Shown in pieces: positions 1 to 8,040 of a stretch of 64,000 nucleotides of DNA; the stretch's first letter is position 1, and the number at the start of each line of letters is the position of its first letter. Source of the stretch: Ferruginibacter sp. (GTDB taxonomy: Bacteria; Bacteroidota; Bacteroidia; Chitinophagales; Chitinophagaceae); assembly GCA_019638525.1 (NCBI GenBank), contig JAHBTO010000001.1:186001-250000 (forward strand), read 5' to 3'. Below the pieces are notes generated by a model. It had not been told where the DNA came from, ran no database searches, and saw nothing but the letters and a program-made list of their open reading frames with translations. The translations under genes and the position numbers were made by a program.

Positions 1-312
1 GAATATTTTTTCCAGGGCCATTTTCCCGGAAACCCGGTAATGCCCGGCGTTTTGCAGATTGAAGCTTTGGCTCAAACCGGTGGCTTATTATGTATTAATG
101 CCATGCCACAAGGCCAGTACGACACTTATTTTTTAAAAATTGATAATTGCAAATTCAAACAAAAAGTAGTGCCCGGAGATTCATTGATTTTAAAAATGGA
201 ATTAGTAGAACCCATACGCCGTGGTATTTGTGTTATGAAGGGCAGCGTATATGTAGGCAATAAATTATGCACCGAAGCAGATTTAACAGCTCAACTGGTA
301 AAAAGAAAATAA
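1..312 (+). CDS. fabZ: FabZ domain, C-terminal part (probably of an LpxC/FabZ fusion), cut by window start
   Basis: The reading frame is open from base 1 and gives 103 residues, so the gene begins before the window. The visible part has the hot-dog-fold dehydratase signature: GHFPGNPVMPG near residues 6-16 with the catalytic His, then LQIEALAQTGG with the catalytic Glu. FabZ dehydrates 3-hydroxyacyl-ACP in fatty acid elongation. In Bacteroidota this domain is commonly fused behind LpxC, the deacetylase of lipid A synthesis, and lpxA follows, as it does here after 138 bp. The LpxC half is not visible, so the fusion is inferred from the neighbour. The FabZ identification itself is firm. Confidence 0.9.
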   Translation, partial: EYFFQGHFPGNPVMPGVLQIEALAQTGGLLCINAMPQGQYDTYFLKIDNCKFKQKVVPGDSLILKMELVEPIRRGICVMKGSVYVGNKLCTEADLTAQLVKRK

Positions 313-450
313 ATATGCAAATATGCCATTGAGCAAGTATGCAAAATCACAATAAATATTTAATTTAAAATTATAAAGCAGCTTAAAAAAACCTAACAAT
401 TTAAATTAACACACTGGCAATATTGCCTCTTTGCACATTGCATTTAAACT

Positions 451-1248
451 ATGATTCATCCACACACATACATACACCCCAATGCTAAACTAGCTACCAA
501 TGTTAAGGTTGATCCTTTTAGTGTAATTCACCAAAACGTAGAAATAGGTGAAGGAACCTGGATAGGAAGTAATGTAACCATTATGGAAGGTGCAAGAATT
601 GGAAGAAACTGCCGCATATTTCCGGGGGCCGTTATTGCTGCTATCCCACAGGATTTAAAATTTGATGGTGAAGAAACCACTGTTGAAATTGGCGATAATA
701 CCACTATTCGTGAATTTGTAACTGTAAACAGGGGCAGTAAAGATAAATGGACTACAAGAGTTGGTAACAATTGCCTGATTATGGCATATAGCCATATTGC
801 TCATGACTGTATTATAGGCAACAACTGTATTATGAGCAACAATACTCAAATGGCCGGGCATGTAAGCATGGGCGATAATGCAATACTTGCAGGTATGTGT
901 GCTGTACACCAGTTTGTTCATATTGGCCAGCATGCTTTTATAGCCGGCGGCTCTTTAGTAAGTAAAGATGTGCCACCATTTATTAAAGCAGGCCGCACAC
1001 CATTAAGCTATGCAGGCGTAAACTCAATAGGGTTAAAACGAAAAGGTTTTTCGTTAGACAGGATTAATAAGATACTCGACATCTATCGTATCATCTACAA
1101 CAAATCGATGAACACATCGCAGGCGCTAAATTTTATTGAAGAAGAATTGCCGGCAACAGATGAACGTGATGAAATTGTAACTTTTATAAGAGAAAGCGGT
1201 CGAGGAATAATAAAACGTTTTACCAAGGGGAGTATGGAAGATGAATAA
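451..1248 (+). CDS. lpxA: UDP-N-acetylglucosamine O-acyltransferase LpxA
   Basis: LpxA transfers a 3-hydroxyacyl chain from ACP to UDP-GlcNAc, the first step of lipid A synthesis in the cytoplasm. The 265-residue product has the family length. Hexapeptide repeats of the left-handed beta helix run from about residue 10 to 180. The segment SHIAHDC carries the expected general-base histidine (H118, with H115 three residues before). The C-terminal third is the usual helical domain, with RTPLSYAGVNSIGLKRKG leading into it. It lies 138 bp after the FabZ gene on the same strand, the usual lipid A/fatty acid pairing. The ATG at 451 is the only sensible start. I see no clear promoter in the gap, so co-transcription with the upstream gene is likely. 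Confidence 0.95.
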   Translation: MIHPHTYIHPNAKLATNVKVDPFSVIHQNVEIGEGTWIGSNVTIMEGARIGRNCRIFPGAVIAAIPQDLKFDGEETTVEIGDNTTIREFVTVNRGSKDKWTTRVGNNCLIMAYSHIAHDCIIGNNCIMSNNTQMAGHVSMGDNAILAGMCAVHQFVHIGQHAFIAGGSLVSKDVPPFIKAGRTPLSYAGVNSIGLKRKGFSLDRINKILDIYRIIYNKSMNTSQALNFIEEELPATDERDEIVTFIRESGRGIIKRFTKGSMEDE

Positions 1249-1325
1249 ACACTTGCCTACCTGCTAATGTAAAATTGCTATATACCAAATCTATCCTTTC
1301 ACTAAAAATATCATACAGCAAAAAC

Positions 1326-1988
1326 ATGAAGCCTTCCTCCCCTCCTACTTTACAAATGGATAATGGCAAGGTGGAAATTAAGCTTACCAATGTGGGTAAA
1401 CGATTTAACAGGGAGTGGATTTTCCGTAACTTCAATTACAGTTTTAACAACTCCCAAAAACACGCTATAACAGGCCCTAATGGTTCGGGAAAATCAACAC
1501 TACTGCAGGTTATAGCAGGTGCAACTATGCACAACGAAGGGATAATTGATTATACAATAGATCAAAAAAAAATTGAACCCGAACAGCATTTTAAATTTAT
1601 TTCCATAGCTGCTCCATACCTGGAACTGATTGAAGAAATGACAGCAAAAGAGATCCTGCTTTTTCAATCTTCATTTAAGCCTTTGCTACAATTGGTAAGT
1701 ATTGCAGATATTTTAGAAACCGTAGGATTGCAATCAGCCGCCAATAAACAATTACGTTACTTCAGCAGCGGTATGAAACAACGGTTAAAACTTGCACAGG
1801 CATTTTTTAGTAACACACCTATACTTTTACTTGACGAACCCACCACTAATTTAGATGCTGATGGTATAGAATTATATCATTCTTTATTGAATAATTACAC
1901 AACAAACAGGTTGGTTATTATAAGCAGCAATGTAAAACAGGAATATGATTTTTGTGATGAAGTGATAGATATACTGGCTTATAAATAA
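1326..1988 (+). CDS. ABC-type ATPase subunit, orphan
   Basis: This is a single nucleotide-binding domain of about 220 residues with Walker A GPNGSGKST, a signature written SSGMKQRLKLAQAF, and Walker B ILLLDEPTTNLD. Such a subunit powers an ABC transporter or exporter at the inner membrane, but no permease gene is adjacent, so the substrate is unknown. The frame is open back to a TTG at 1275. I chose the ATG at 1326 because the homologous region begins shortly after it; the ATG at 1356 is also possible. The signature has SSGM rather than LSGGQ, which is common in exporter-type subunits such as CcmA and GldA relatives. It lies 77 bp downstream of lpxA on the same strand and may be read through from it. 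Confidence 0.8.
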   Translation: MKPSSPPTLQMDNGKVEIKLTNVGKRFNREWIFRNFNYSFNNSQKHAITGPNGSGKSTLLQVIAGATMHNEGIIDYTIDQKKIEPEQHFKFISIAAPYLELIEEMTAKEILLFQSSFKPLLQLVSIADILETVGLQSAANKQLRYFSSGMKQRLKLAQAFFSNTPILLLDEPTTNLDADGIELYHSLLNNYTTNRLVIISSNVKQEYDFCDEVIDILAYK

Positions 1989-2009
1989 GTTTTTCAACCT
2001 ATACAGTTA

Positions 2010-3224
2010 TCATCGCTTACTTGCAATCAATAAATTCAAATCGGTAAATTTTAAATCAAATCTTTCGCTTAAAAAGAAATTTGTAAGGCTTCCTTTATAC
2101 AAATAAATACCACTACGGATATTTAACTTATGCCAAATAATATGATCAATGCCGCCATCTTCGCCTGTTTCAAGCAGTAGCGGCATTAATACGTTGCTAA
2201 TGGCCTGCGATGCGGTACGGGCAAAGCCACTGGGTATATTGGGCACACAATAATGTATTACATCGTGTTTTTTAAATATTGGTTTTTCGTGGCTGGTAAC
2301 CCTGCTTGTTTCAAAGCAACCACCATGGTCAATACTCACATCTACTATAACACTTCCGGGCCTCATATTACTAACGGTTTCTTCTGTTACTACAATGGGT
2401 GTTCGCCCGGTATCACCACTTAATGCGCCTACAGCCACATCGCATGTTTTTAACTGCTTTGCCAATATTTTTGGTTCAAGCACCGAGGTCCACATACGCA
2501 CTCCAATATTATTTTGCAAACGCTTTAACCTGTAAATACTATTATCAAAAACTTTTACGCTGGCGCCCATTGCCAATGCCGTACGGGCTGTGTATTCGCC
2601 TACAATACCTGCGCCAATGATAATTACTTTTGTAGGAGGTATGCCACTAATACCGCCAACCAATACACCTTTACCATTGTTAGCCTTGCTTAAATATTGT
2701 CCCGCAATCAGCATTACGGCGCTGCCGGCAATTTCGCTCATGCTACGTACAATAGGATTGTGCCCGGTATCGTCTTTCAGGTTCTCGAAACTTAATGCTG
2801 TAATTTTTTTCTCCATCATCTTCTGCAGTATATCACGCTTCATAATTGCCATGTGTATTGGAGAAATAATTGTTTGGTTAGGCTTAAGCAATTCACATTC
2901 GCTTGCACTAACCGGTGCACTTTTAACCAGTATCTCACATTCAAAAACTTCCTTTTTATCGTATGCTATTTTTGCGCCGGCTTCGCTGTAATCTTTATCA
3001 GAATAACTGGCACCATCACCGGCTTTAGTTTCTACAACCACCCTGTGTCCGTTTGCAATCATAACAGCTACGGCTTCGGGTGTTAGGGCAATACGGTCTT
3101 CATTAAAAGAATTTTCTTTGGGTATACCAATCAATAATTCTGCGCCCTTTGCTTTTATATCAAGGGTTTCTTCAAGTGTTTCATACGAAAATGACGACGA
3201 TATGAAGGGTTTTGACGAAGCCAT
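2010..3224 (-). CDS. ald: Alanine dehydrogenase
   Basis: The 404-residue product belongs to the alanine dehydrogenase/transhydrogenase alpha-subunit family, which interconverts L-alanine and pyruvate with NAD. Near the N-terminus GIPKENSFNEDRIALTP is the family signature, and KVIIIGAGIVGEYTARTA near residue 200 is the Rossmann dinucleotide-binding loop. SIDHGGCFETSR and VPNIPSGFARTAS are also typical. It starts 25 bp after the end of tsaE on the same strand, so the two are probably an operon. A TAnnTTTG-like box (complement at 3253-3260) overlapping the tsaE stop could give ald its own start; no matching -33 element is seen. The extended N-terminus of about 25 residues is usual in Bacteroidota homologues. 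Confidence 0.9.
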   Translation of the reverse strand: MASSKPFISSSFSYETLEETLDIKAKGAELLIGIPKENSFNEDRIALTPEAVAVMIANGHRVVVETKAGDGASYSDKDYSEAGAKIAYDKKEVFECEILVKSAPVSASECELLKPNQTIISPIHMAIMKRDILQKMMEKKITALSFENLKDDTGHNPIVRSMSEIAGSAVMLIAGQYLSKANNGKGVLVGGISGIPPTKVIIIGAGIVGEYTARTALAMGASVKVFDNSIYRLKRLQNNIGVRMWTSVLEPKILAKQLKTCDVAVGALSGDTGRTPIVVTEETVSNMRPGSVIVDVSIDHGGCFETSRVTSHEKPIFKKHDVIHYCVPNIPSGFARTASQAISNVLMPLLLETGEDGGIDHIIWHKLNIRSGIYLYKGSLTNFFLSERFDLKFTDLNLLIASKR

Positions 3225-3249
3225 ATTGAAATATTTGTAAGCTTGTAAT

Positions 3250-3663
3250 TTACAAATTTAATTTCAGCTTTCGGGTATTATCTTCTATAGCGCTAATGGT
3301 TATATGAAGTGTTTTTTCGGGGAAGATGGCTGCAGCTTTTTGGGGCCATTCTACAAAACAAATATCTCCCGAATAAAGACAATCTTCCACACCGGCATTA
3401 ATGGCTTCGGCTTCATCTTTTACCCGGTATAAATCCATGTGGTAAACTGTTTGGCCATTACTGGTTTTATATTGGTTTATTATAGAAAACGTAGGGCTAC
3501 TAATGGTATCCTCTACACCCATGGCCTTACACAAAGCCTGTATAAAGGTAGTTTTACCTGCTCCCATCTCTCCATGAAATGCAAATACCCGGTAGCCTGC
3601 TAAGGCCGGTAATAATCGGATGGCAGTATCCTGTATTTTATCAAGCGAAAAATTTACCTCCAT
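3250..3663 (-). CDS. tsaE: tRNA threonylcarbamoyladenosine synthesis ATPase TsaE
   Basis: TsaE is the small P-loop ATPase that works with TsaB and TsaD to make t6A37 on ANN-decoding tRNAs. The 137-residue product has Walker A GEMGAGKTTF and the family pattern SSPTFSIINQY followed by HMDLYR, then FVEWPQ. The frame is open further upstream (to 3696), but I place the start at the ATG complementary to 3661-3663. This start gives the family length, and a -7 box TATCTTTG lies 4 nt before it, with a -33 TTTG 18 nt further upstream. The longer start would put the promoter inside the gene. It is followed by ald and is divergent from the copper ATPase across 62 bp. Confidence 0.92.
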   Translation of the reverse strand: MEVNFSLDKIQDTAIRLLPALAGYRVFAFHGEMGAGKTTFIQALCKAMGVEDTISSPTFSIINQYKTSNGQTVYHMDLYRVKDEAEAINAGVEDCLYSGDICFVEWPQKAAAIFPEKTLHITISAIEDNTRKLKLNL

Positions 3664-3667
3664 GTTG

Positions 3668-3697
3668 CAAAGATATTTTCCTTCGATAGTAATCAAA
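3668..3697 (-). promoter_or_regulatory. tsaE promoter, Bacteroidota type
   Basis: On the minus strand there is TTTG (complement of 3694-3697), an 18-nt spacer, then TATCTTTG (complement of 3668-3675). The start codon follows after 4 nt. This matches the known Bacteroidota pattern TTTG - about 19 nt - TAnnTTTG and predicts a leaderless or nearly leaderless tsaE mRNA. Confidence 0.75.
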
Positions 3698-3713
3698 GAA
3701 AAATTTCAACAGG

Positions 3714-3721
3714 TAATTTTG
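3714..3721 (+). promoter_or_regulatory. -7 box of the copper ATPase gene
   Basis: TAATTTTG is an exact TAnnTTTG match ending 4 nt before the ATG at 3726. No good -33 TTTG is seen at the expected distance. Together with the tsaE promoter it packs two divergent promoters into 62 bp. Confidence 0.6.
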
Positions 3722-3725
3722 TAAT

Positions 3726-5855
3726 ATGGAAAAAGTTGACTGGAAAGTAGAAGGTATGACTTGCACAAATTGTGCATTAAGCATTAACCGTTATCTTGAA
3801 AAAGAAGGACAGAAAGATATTAAAGTAAATTTCATTGGCGGCGAAGTGAGTTTTGAAATGGATGGAAACAAGACAAAGGATGAACTTACAAAAGGCATTG
3901 CCGATTTAGGATACAAGGTTGTTGATGAAAAGACAGCCACACACCCCGAAAATTTAAAAATTAAAAAGCAGCATTTTTTCAGTAACCATTTGCAGAGGTT
4001 TTTGTTTTGCTTACCGTTTACATTGGTATTAATGCTGCACATGCTGCCCTGGCACCCGGCATTTTTAATGAACCCATGGATACAACTGGCTATTTGCTTA
4101 CCTGTTTATGTGGTTGGTATGAATTATTTTGGAGTAAGCGCTGTTAAAAGTTTACGCAGGGGCATACCCAATATGAATGTGTTAATAGCTATTGGCAGTA
4201 CAGCCGCCTTTGTTTACAGTATTATAGGCACTTTAGGCAATATGGGTATGGATTATGTTTTTTATGAAACAGCCGCTACCATCATCACCCTTGTTTTCCT
4301 GGGCGAATGGGTTGAACACAAATCGGTAGATACCACTCAGAAAGAATTAAAAAAATTAGCAGCCACACAAAAAGTGATGGCCAATATGATTGCTTTTGAT
4401 GAAGAACATAAGGAATTAGTTTTCCCGGTTGAAAACACATCCTTGCATGTGGGCGACCTAATACTTATAAAGACCGGCGAACAAGTGCCTATTGATTGTA
4501 AAATATTATGGGGCGATGCCGCAGTAAACGAGGCATTGCTAACCGGCGAAAGCCGGCCCGTTAAAAAAACAAAAAAAGATGCATTGATTGGCGGCAGTAT
4601 GCTAACCGATGGCATTGTAAAAGCCCAGGTAACTGCCGTAGGAAAAGATACTGTGCTAAGCAATATACTAACCCTGGTTAAAGAAGCCCAAAGCGAAAAG
4701 CCACCCATACAGCAATTGGCCGATAAGATAAGCGCTGTATTTGTACCGGTGGTTTTGGCAATTGCCCTGCTTACTTTTTTAATCAATTATTTTGCCTTTG
4801 ATGTAAGCGGCACTTCATCTTTAATGCGAAGTATTGCCGTATTGGTAATAAGTTGCCCCTGTGCCATGGGCCTGGCAACACCGGCAGCTATTGCAGTTGG
4901 GCTGGGGCGTGCAGCAAAAAATGGCATCCTTTTCCGCAATGCCAAAAGCCTTGAATTGTTTAAAAACATACAATCAGTTGTATTTGATAAAACAGGAACT
5001 CTTACAAAAGGGAATTTTAATGTTACGGGCTTTCAATCGATGGAGCTGAGTGATGAAAATTTTAAGCAGGTAGTTTTTTCCATGGAAAAATTTTCCAATC
5101 ACCCAATTGCAAAAGCGATTGCCGAAAGCTGGAAAATGAATAACCCCGTAAGCTGGAAAAAGATTGAAGAAATAAAAGGCCTTGGTATAAAAGCAGAAGA
5201 TGCAGAAGGCAACAGTTACCTGCTAGGCTCATACAAAATTGCTGCTTCGCAAACCAACGACAATACACATACGGCATATCTTTTAAAAAACGATAAGTTG
5301 ATAGGGTGGTTTAATCTTGAAGATGAAATAAGGCCCGAAGCAAAAGAAGTAATTACCTACCTGCATAAAAAAAACATTGAAACAATTTTATTAAGCGGCG
5401 ATACTTTAGATCGTACTAAAAAAATTGCAGATACGCTTGGTATAGATAAAGTATATGCCGAAAAAACACCTGAAGAGAAATTAAAGATCATTGAAAAACT
5501 AAATACCGAAAAACCAGTAGCCATGGTTGGTGATGGTGTTAATGATGCACCGGCACTTGCAAAAGCTACCATCGGTATCTCAATGAGCGATGCTACACAA
5601 TTGGCAGTACAAAGTGCACAGGTTGTTTTAATGAACAAAGGCATACATCAACTACCACTGGCATTAGGTTTAGGAAAGCATACATTTAAAACAATAAAAG
5701 GAAACTTGTTTTGGGCTTTTATTTATAATGTTGTGGCCATACCTATTGCGGCCATTGGACTTTTACAACCCGGCATAGCAGCACTGGCAATGGGTTTTAG
5801 CGATGTTGTGTTGGCAATAAACTCTTTATGGCTTAGATTCCGCAAAGTAATCTAA
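3726..5855 (+). CDS. copA: Copper-type heavy-metal P1B ATPase
   Basis: The 709-residue protein pumps heavy metal, probably Cu(I), across the inner membrane. An N-terminal HMA domain has GMTCTNC with metal ligands C13 and C16. About eight membrane segments follow, with the transmembrane metal site SCPCAMG (C377, C379). The soluble domains hold the phosphorylated Asp in DKTGTLTKG (D421), the HP dipeptide of P1B pumps (H459-P460) and the hinge motif GDGVNDAPALA (from G602). The CPC motif plus a CxxC HMA domain points to copper rather than zinc, though silver transport cannot be excluded. There is one HMA domain only, as is common. The gene is 22 bp upstream of recQ on the same strand, so readthrough is likely. 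No metal-responsive regulator is adjacent. Confidence 0.93.
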   Translation: MEKVDWKVEGMTCTNCALSINRYLEKEGQKDIKVNFIGGEVSFEMDGNKTKDELTKGIADLGYKVVDEKTATHPENLKIKKQHFFSNHLQRFLFCLPFTLVLMLHMLPWHPAFLMNPWIQLAICLPVYVVGMNYFGVSAVKSLRRGIPNMNVLIAIGSTAAFVYSIIGTLGNMGMDYVFYETAATIITLVFLGEWVEHKSVDTTQKELKKLAATQKVMANMIAFDEEHKELVFPVENTSLHVGDLILIKTGEQVPIDCKILWGDAAVNEALLTGESRPVKKTKKDALIGGSMLTDGIVKAQVTAVGKDTVLSNILTLVKEAQSEKPPIQQLADKISAVFVPVVLAIALLTFLINYFAFDVSGTSSLMRSIAVLVISCPCAMGLATPAAIAVGLGRAAKNGILFRNAKSLELFKNIQSVVFDKTGTLTKGNFNVTGFQSMELSDENFKQVVFSMEKFSNHPIAKAIAESWKMNNPVSWKKIEEIKGLGIKAEDAEGNSYLLGSYKIAASQTNDNTHTAYLLKNDKLIGWFNLEDEIRPEAKEVITYLHKKNIETILLSGDTLDRTKKIADTLGIDKVYAEKTPEEKLKIIEKLNTEKPVAMVGDGVNDAPALAKATIGISMSDATQLAVQSAQVVLMNKGIHQLPLALGLGKHTFKTIKGNLFWAFIYNVVAIPIAAIGLLQPGIAALAMGFSDVVLAINSLWLRFRKVI

Positions 5856-5877
5856 CAGGAAGCCATAAATTGCATAG

Positions 5878-7809
5878 GTGAATATTCATGAAATTTTAAA
5901 AACCTATTGGGGGTATAATCAATTTCGGCCACTGCAGGAAGAAATTATCAATGCAGTATTGGAAGGAAAAGATACGCTTGCACTATTACCAACCGGTGGA
6001 GGAAAATCAATTTGTTTCCAGGTACCTGCCATGGCAATGGATGGTATTTGCCTGGTGATTAGTCCGCTCATTGCTTTAATGAAAGACCAGGTTGAAAACC
6101 TAAAAAGAAAAGGGATTCCTGCTTTATCAATTTACGCAGGAATGAGTTTTATTGAGATAAAAAAAACTTTACAAAATGCCATTCATGGCAATTATAAATT
6201 TCTGTATGTTTCGCCAGAGCGATTAGAAACCGATTTGTTTTTAGATGCATTGCATGCAATAAAAATAAACCTGCTTGCTGTTGATGAAGCACATTGCATA
6301 TCACAATGGGGGTATAATTTCAGGCCGACTTATTTAAGGATTGCAAGCCTACGGGAACTATTGCCGGATGTTCCGGTTTTGGCGCTTACTGCATCGGCCA
6401 CAAAAATGGTGCAGGAAGATATTTGTGATAAACTTGCTTTACCATTGGTTAAAACAGGTGCTGTTAAACCAGCCTGGCAAAAATTTCAACAACCATTTGA
6501 ACGGCCTAACCTTTCATATTCTGTTTTTAATGTACCATCAAAACAAAATAAATTACTTGAAATACTTAAAAATGTAAAGGGCTCGGCCATTGTTTATTGT
6601 AAAAGCCGCAAACACACTATAGAAGTAGCCAATCTGTTAAAATTAAATAGCATTAAAGCTGATTTTTATCATGCAGGACTAAGTAATGAAGAACGTAATA
6701 AAAAGCAGGAAAACTGGATTAGCAATGATACCCGGGTAATTGTAAGCACCAATGCATTTGGAATGGGTATTGATAAACCCGACGTAAGGGTGGTAGTACA
6801 TTACGATGTACCTGATTGTATTGAAAATTATTACCAGGAAGCAGGGCGTGCCGGAAGGGATAGCAAAAGAGCTTATGCTGTGATGCTTTATAACAATAAA
6901 GAAATTGAAAGCCTTTTGCAGCAATCTGATATCCGTTTTCCAGGAGAAAAAGAAATTAAACAGGTTTATACTGCCATTATGAATCATCTGCAAATACCTG
7001 CAGGAAGTGGCGAAGGTATAAGTTACGATTTTGATATTGCTTTATTTGCAAGCACTTTTAAGATAAACATACTTACTGCAACATACAGTATTAAAGTACT
7101 TGAACAACAAAATGTACTGGGCTTTAATGAGGTTTTCTTTAAACCCTCAACCGTTGTATTTACAACTAATAGAGAAGAACTGGTAGACTTTGAAAAACAG
7201 GAACCATCTTTAGAACCTATAATAAAAGGATTATTACGTTCGTATGAAGGTATTTTTGATTATCCAGCCATTGTGTACGAAAGCAAGCTCTCCAAATTTT
7301 TACAAATAGATATTGCCCGGTTAAAAAAAGATTTAAAAAAACTGAATGATTACGGAATAATCTGTTACTCGGCCCAAAAAGACAAACCCCAACTTACGCT
7401 TTTTCAAAATCGTATGTATAAAGATGATTACAAACTGAATACAACTGATTTTTTAAAACAAAAAGAAAATTTTGAAAAAAGAGTAAATGCCATAGTTGCC
7501 TATATAAAAAAACAAACAGGATGCCGTAGTATTGAAATATCAAAATATTTTAATGATATAAAAGTAAAAGCCTGTGGCATTTGCGATAACTGCATTAACG
7601 AAAAAATTTTATATGTATCGGCAGAAGAATTTGAAATAATTACAAAAGGCATTGAAGAGCTAACCACACATACTTCTATAAAAATCGAAAACTTACTGGC
7701 TGCATTAACACATTTTAAAAAAGAAAAGGTTTGGCGGGTAATTAATTACCTGCAAGCCGAAAACAAAATTGAAATCGGTAAATCAGGAGATATAAAATGG
7801 GTACAATGA
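5878..7809 (+). CDS. recQ: ATP-dependent DNA helicase RecQ, short form
   Basis: This is a superfamily 2 3'-5' helicase of 643 residues. Motif 0 is FRPLQEEII, Walker A is LLPTGGGKS (K43), the DEAH box is DEAHCISQWG (D136) and motif VI is QEAGRAGRD. The zinc module has all four cysteines (C549, C566, C569, C572). A winged-helix-like tail follows. There is no HRDC domain, so it is the shorter form often present as a second RecQ in Bacteroidota. The start is a GTG: an in-frame TAG lies directly before it at 5875-5877 and no ATG occurs in-frame for about 50 codons. RecQ acts at stalled forks and in recombination. It lies 22 bp behind the copper ATPase gene and could be translated from the same mRNA. 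Confidence 0.92.
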   Translation: MNIHEILKTYWGYNQFRPLQEEIINAVLEGKDTLALLPTGGGKSICFQVPAMAMDGICLVISPLIALMKDQVENLKRKGIPALSIYAGMSFIEIKKTLQNAIHGNYKFLYVSPERLETDLFLDALHAIKINLLAVDEAHCISQWGYNFRPTYLRIASLRELLPDVPVLALTASATKMVQEDICDKLALPLVKTGAVKPAWQKFQQPFERPNLSYSVFNVPSKQNKLLEILKNVKGSAIVYCKSRKHTIEVANLLKLNSIKADFYHAGLSNEERNKKQENWISNDTRVIVSTNAFGMGIDKPDVRVVVHYDVPDCIENYYQEAGRAGRDSKRAYAVMLYNNKEIESLLQQSDIRFPGEKEIKQVYTAIMNHLQIPAGSGEGISYDFDIALFASTFKINILTATYSIKVLEQQNVLGFNEVFFKPSTVVFTTNREELVDFEKQEPSLEPIIKGLLRSYEGIFDYPAIVYESKLSKFLQIDIARLKKDLKKLNDYGIICYSAQKDKPQLTLFQNRMYKDDYKLNTTDFLKQKENFEKRVNAIVAYIKKQTGCRSIEISKYFNDIKVKACGICDNCINEKILYVSAEEFEIITKGIEELTTHTSIKIENLLAALTHFKKEKVWRVINYLQAENKIEIGKSGDIKWVQ

Positions 7810-7829
7810 AAAAGTATAAAAATAAAAAA

Positions 7830-7854
7830 GGGACCAAGATGGAAATCTAGTCCC
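7830..7854 (-). terminator. Rho-independent terminator, minus strand
   Basis: The hairpin pairs GGGAC with GTCCC and, inside a small bulge, AGAT with ATCT around a 4-nt loop. Read on the minus strand it is followed by a run rich in T (complement of 7821-7829). It could end the LtaS-like gene whose stop is at 8041, or a small RNA from the gap. In the plus direction the T-run is poor. Confidence 0.6.
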
Positions 7855-7874
7855 GCTTTAAAATCCAATATCCT

Positions 7875-7916
7875 ATGAAAAACCGAAACGAAGATAGTGT
7901 GGTTTTTACTATCTAA
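7875..7916. other. Interleaved inverted repeats, possible structured RNA
   Basis: Two pairs of complementary segments interlock: AAAAACC (7878-7884) with GGTTTTT (7901-7907), and AGATAGT (7892-7898) with ACTATCT (7908-7914). Because the pairs cross, they can form alternative hairpins or an H-type pseudoknot on either strand. A 13-codon ATG-to-TAA frame also spans 7875-7916 on the plus strand. The terminator at 7830-7854 lies just downstream on the minus strand. Function is unknown. Confidence 0.3.
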
Positions 7917-8040
7917 CAAGATTTTTTGCAATAATTTTTAAGATTTTTTTTAATTTAAATGTGTAAGAAATACAATATGCAAAATATTAATCTATGTATA
8001 ACATACTCATTTTTAATAAATTAAAAAAATCAACTTTATG

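Noticed and set aside
528..933. Long reverse-strand frames inside lpxA, and similar antisense frames inside many other genes
   Set aside because: They lie wholly within well-identified genes, lack family motifs, and have compositions expected from the opposite strand of a coding region.
7746..7931. 61-residue minus-strand frame across the end of recQ
   Set aside because: It overlaps the recQ coding end and the terminator hairpin and shows no domain or start signal; the region is better read as a terminator and possible RNA structure.
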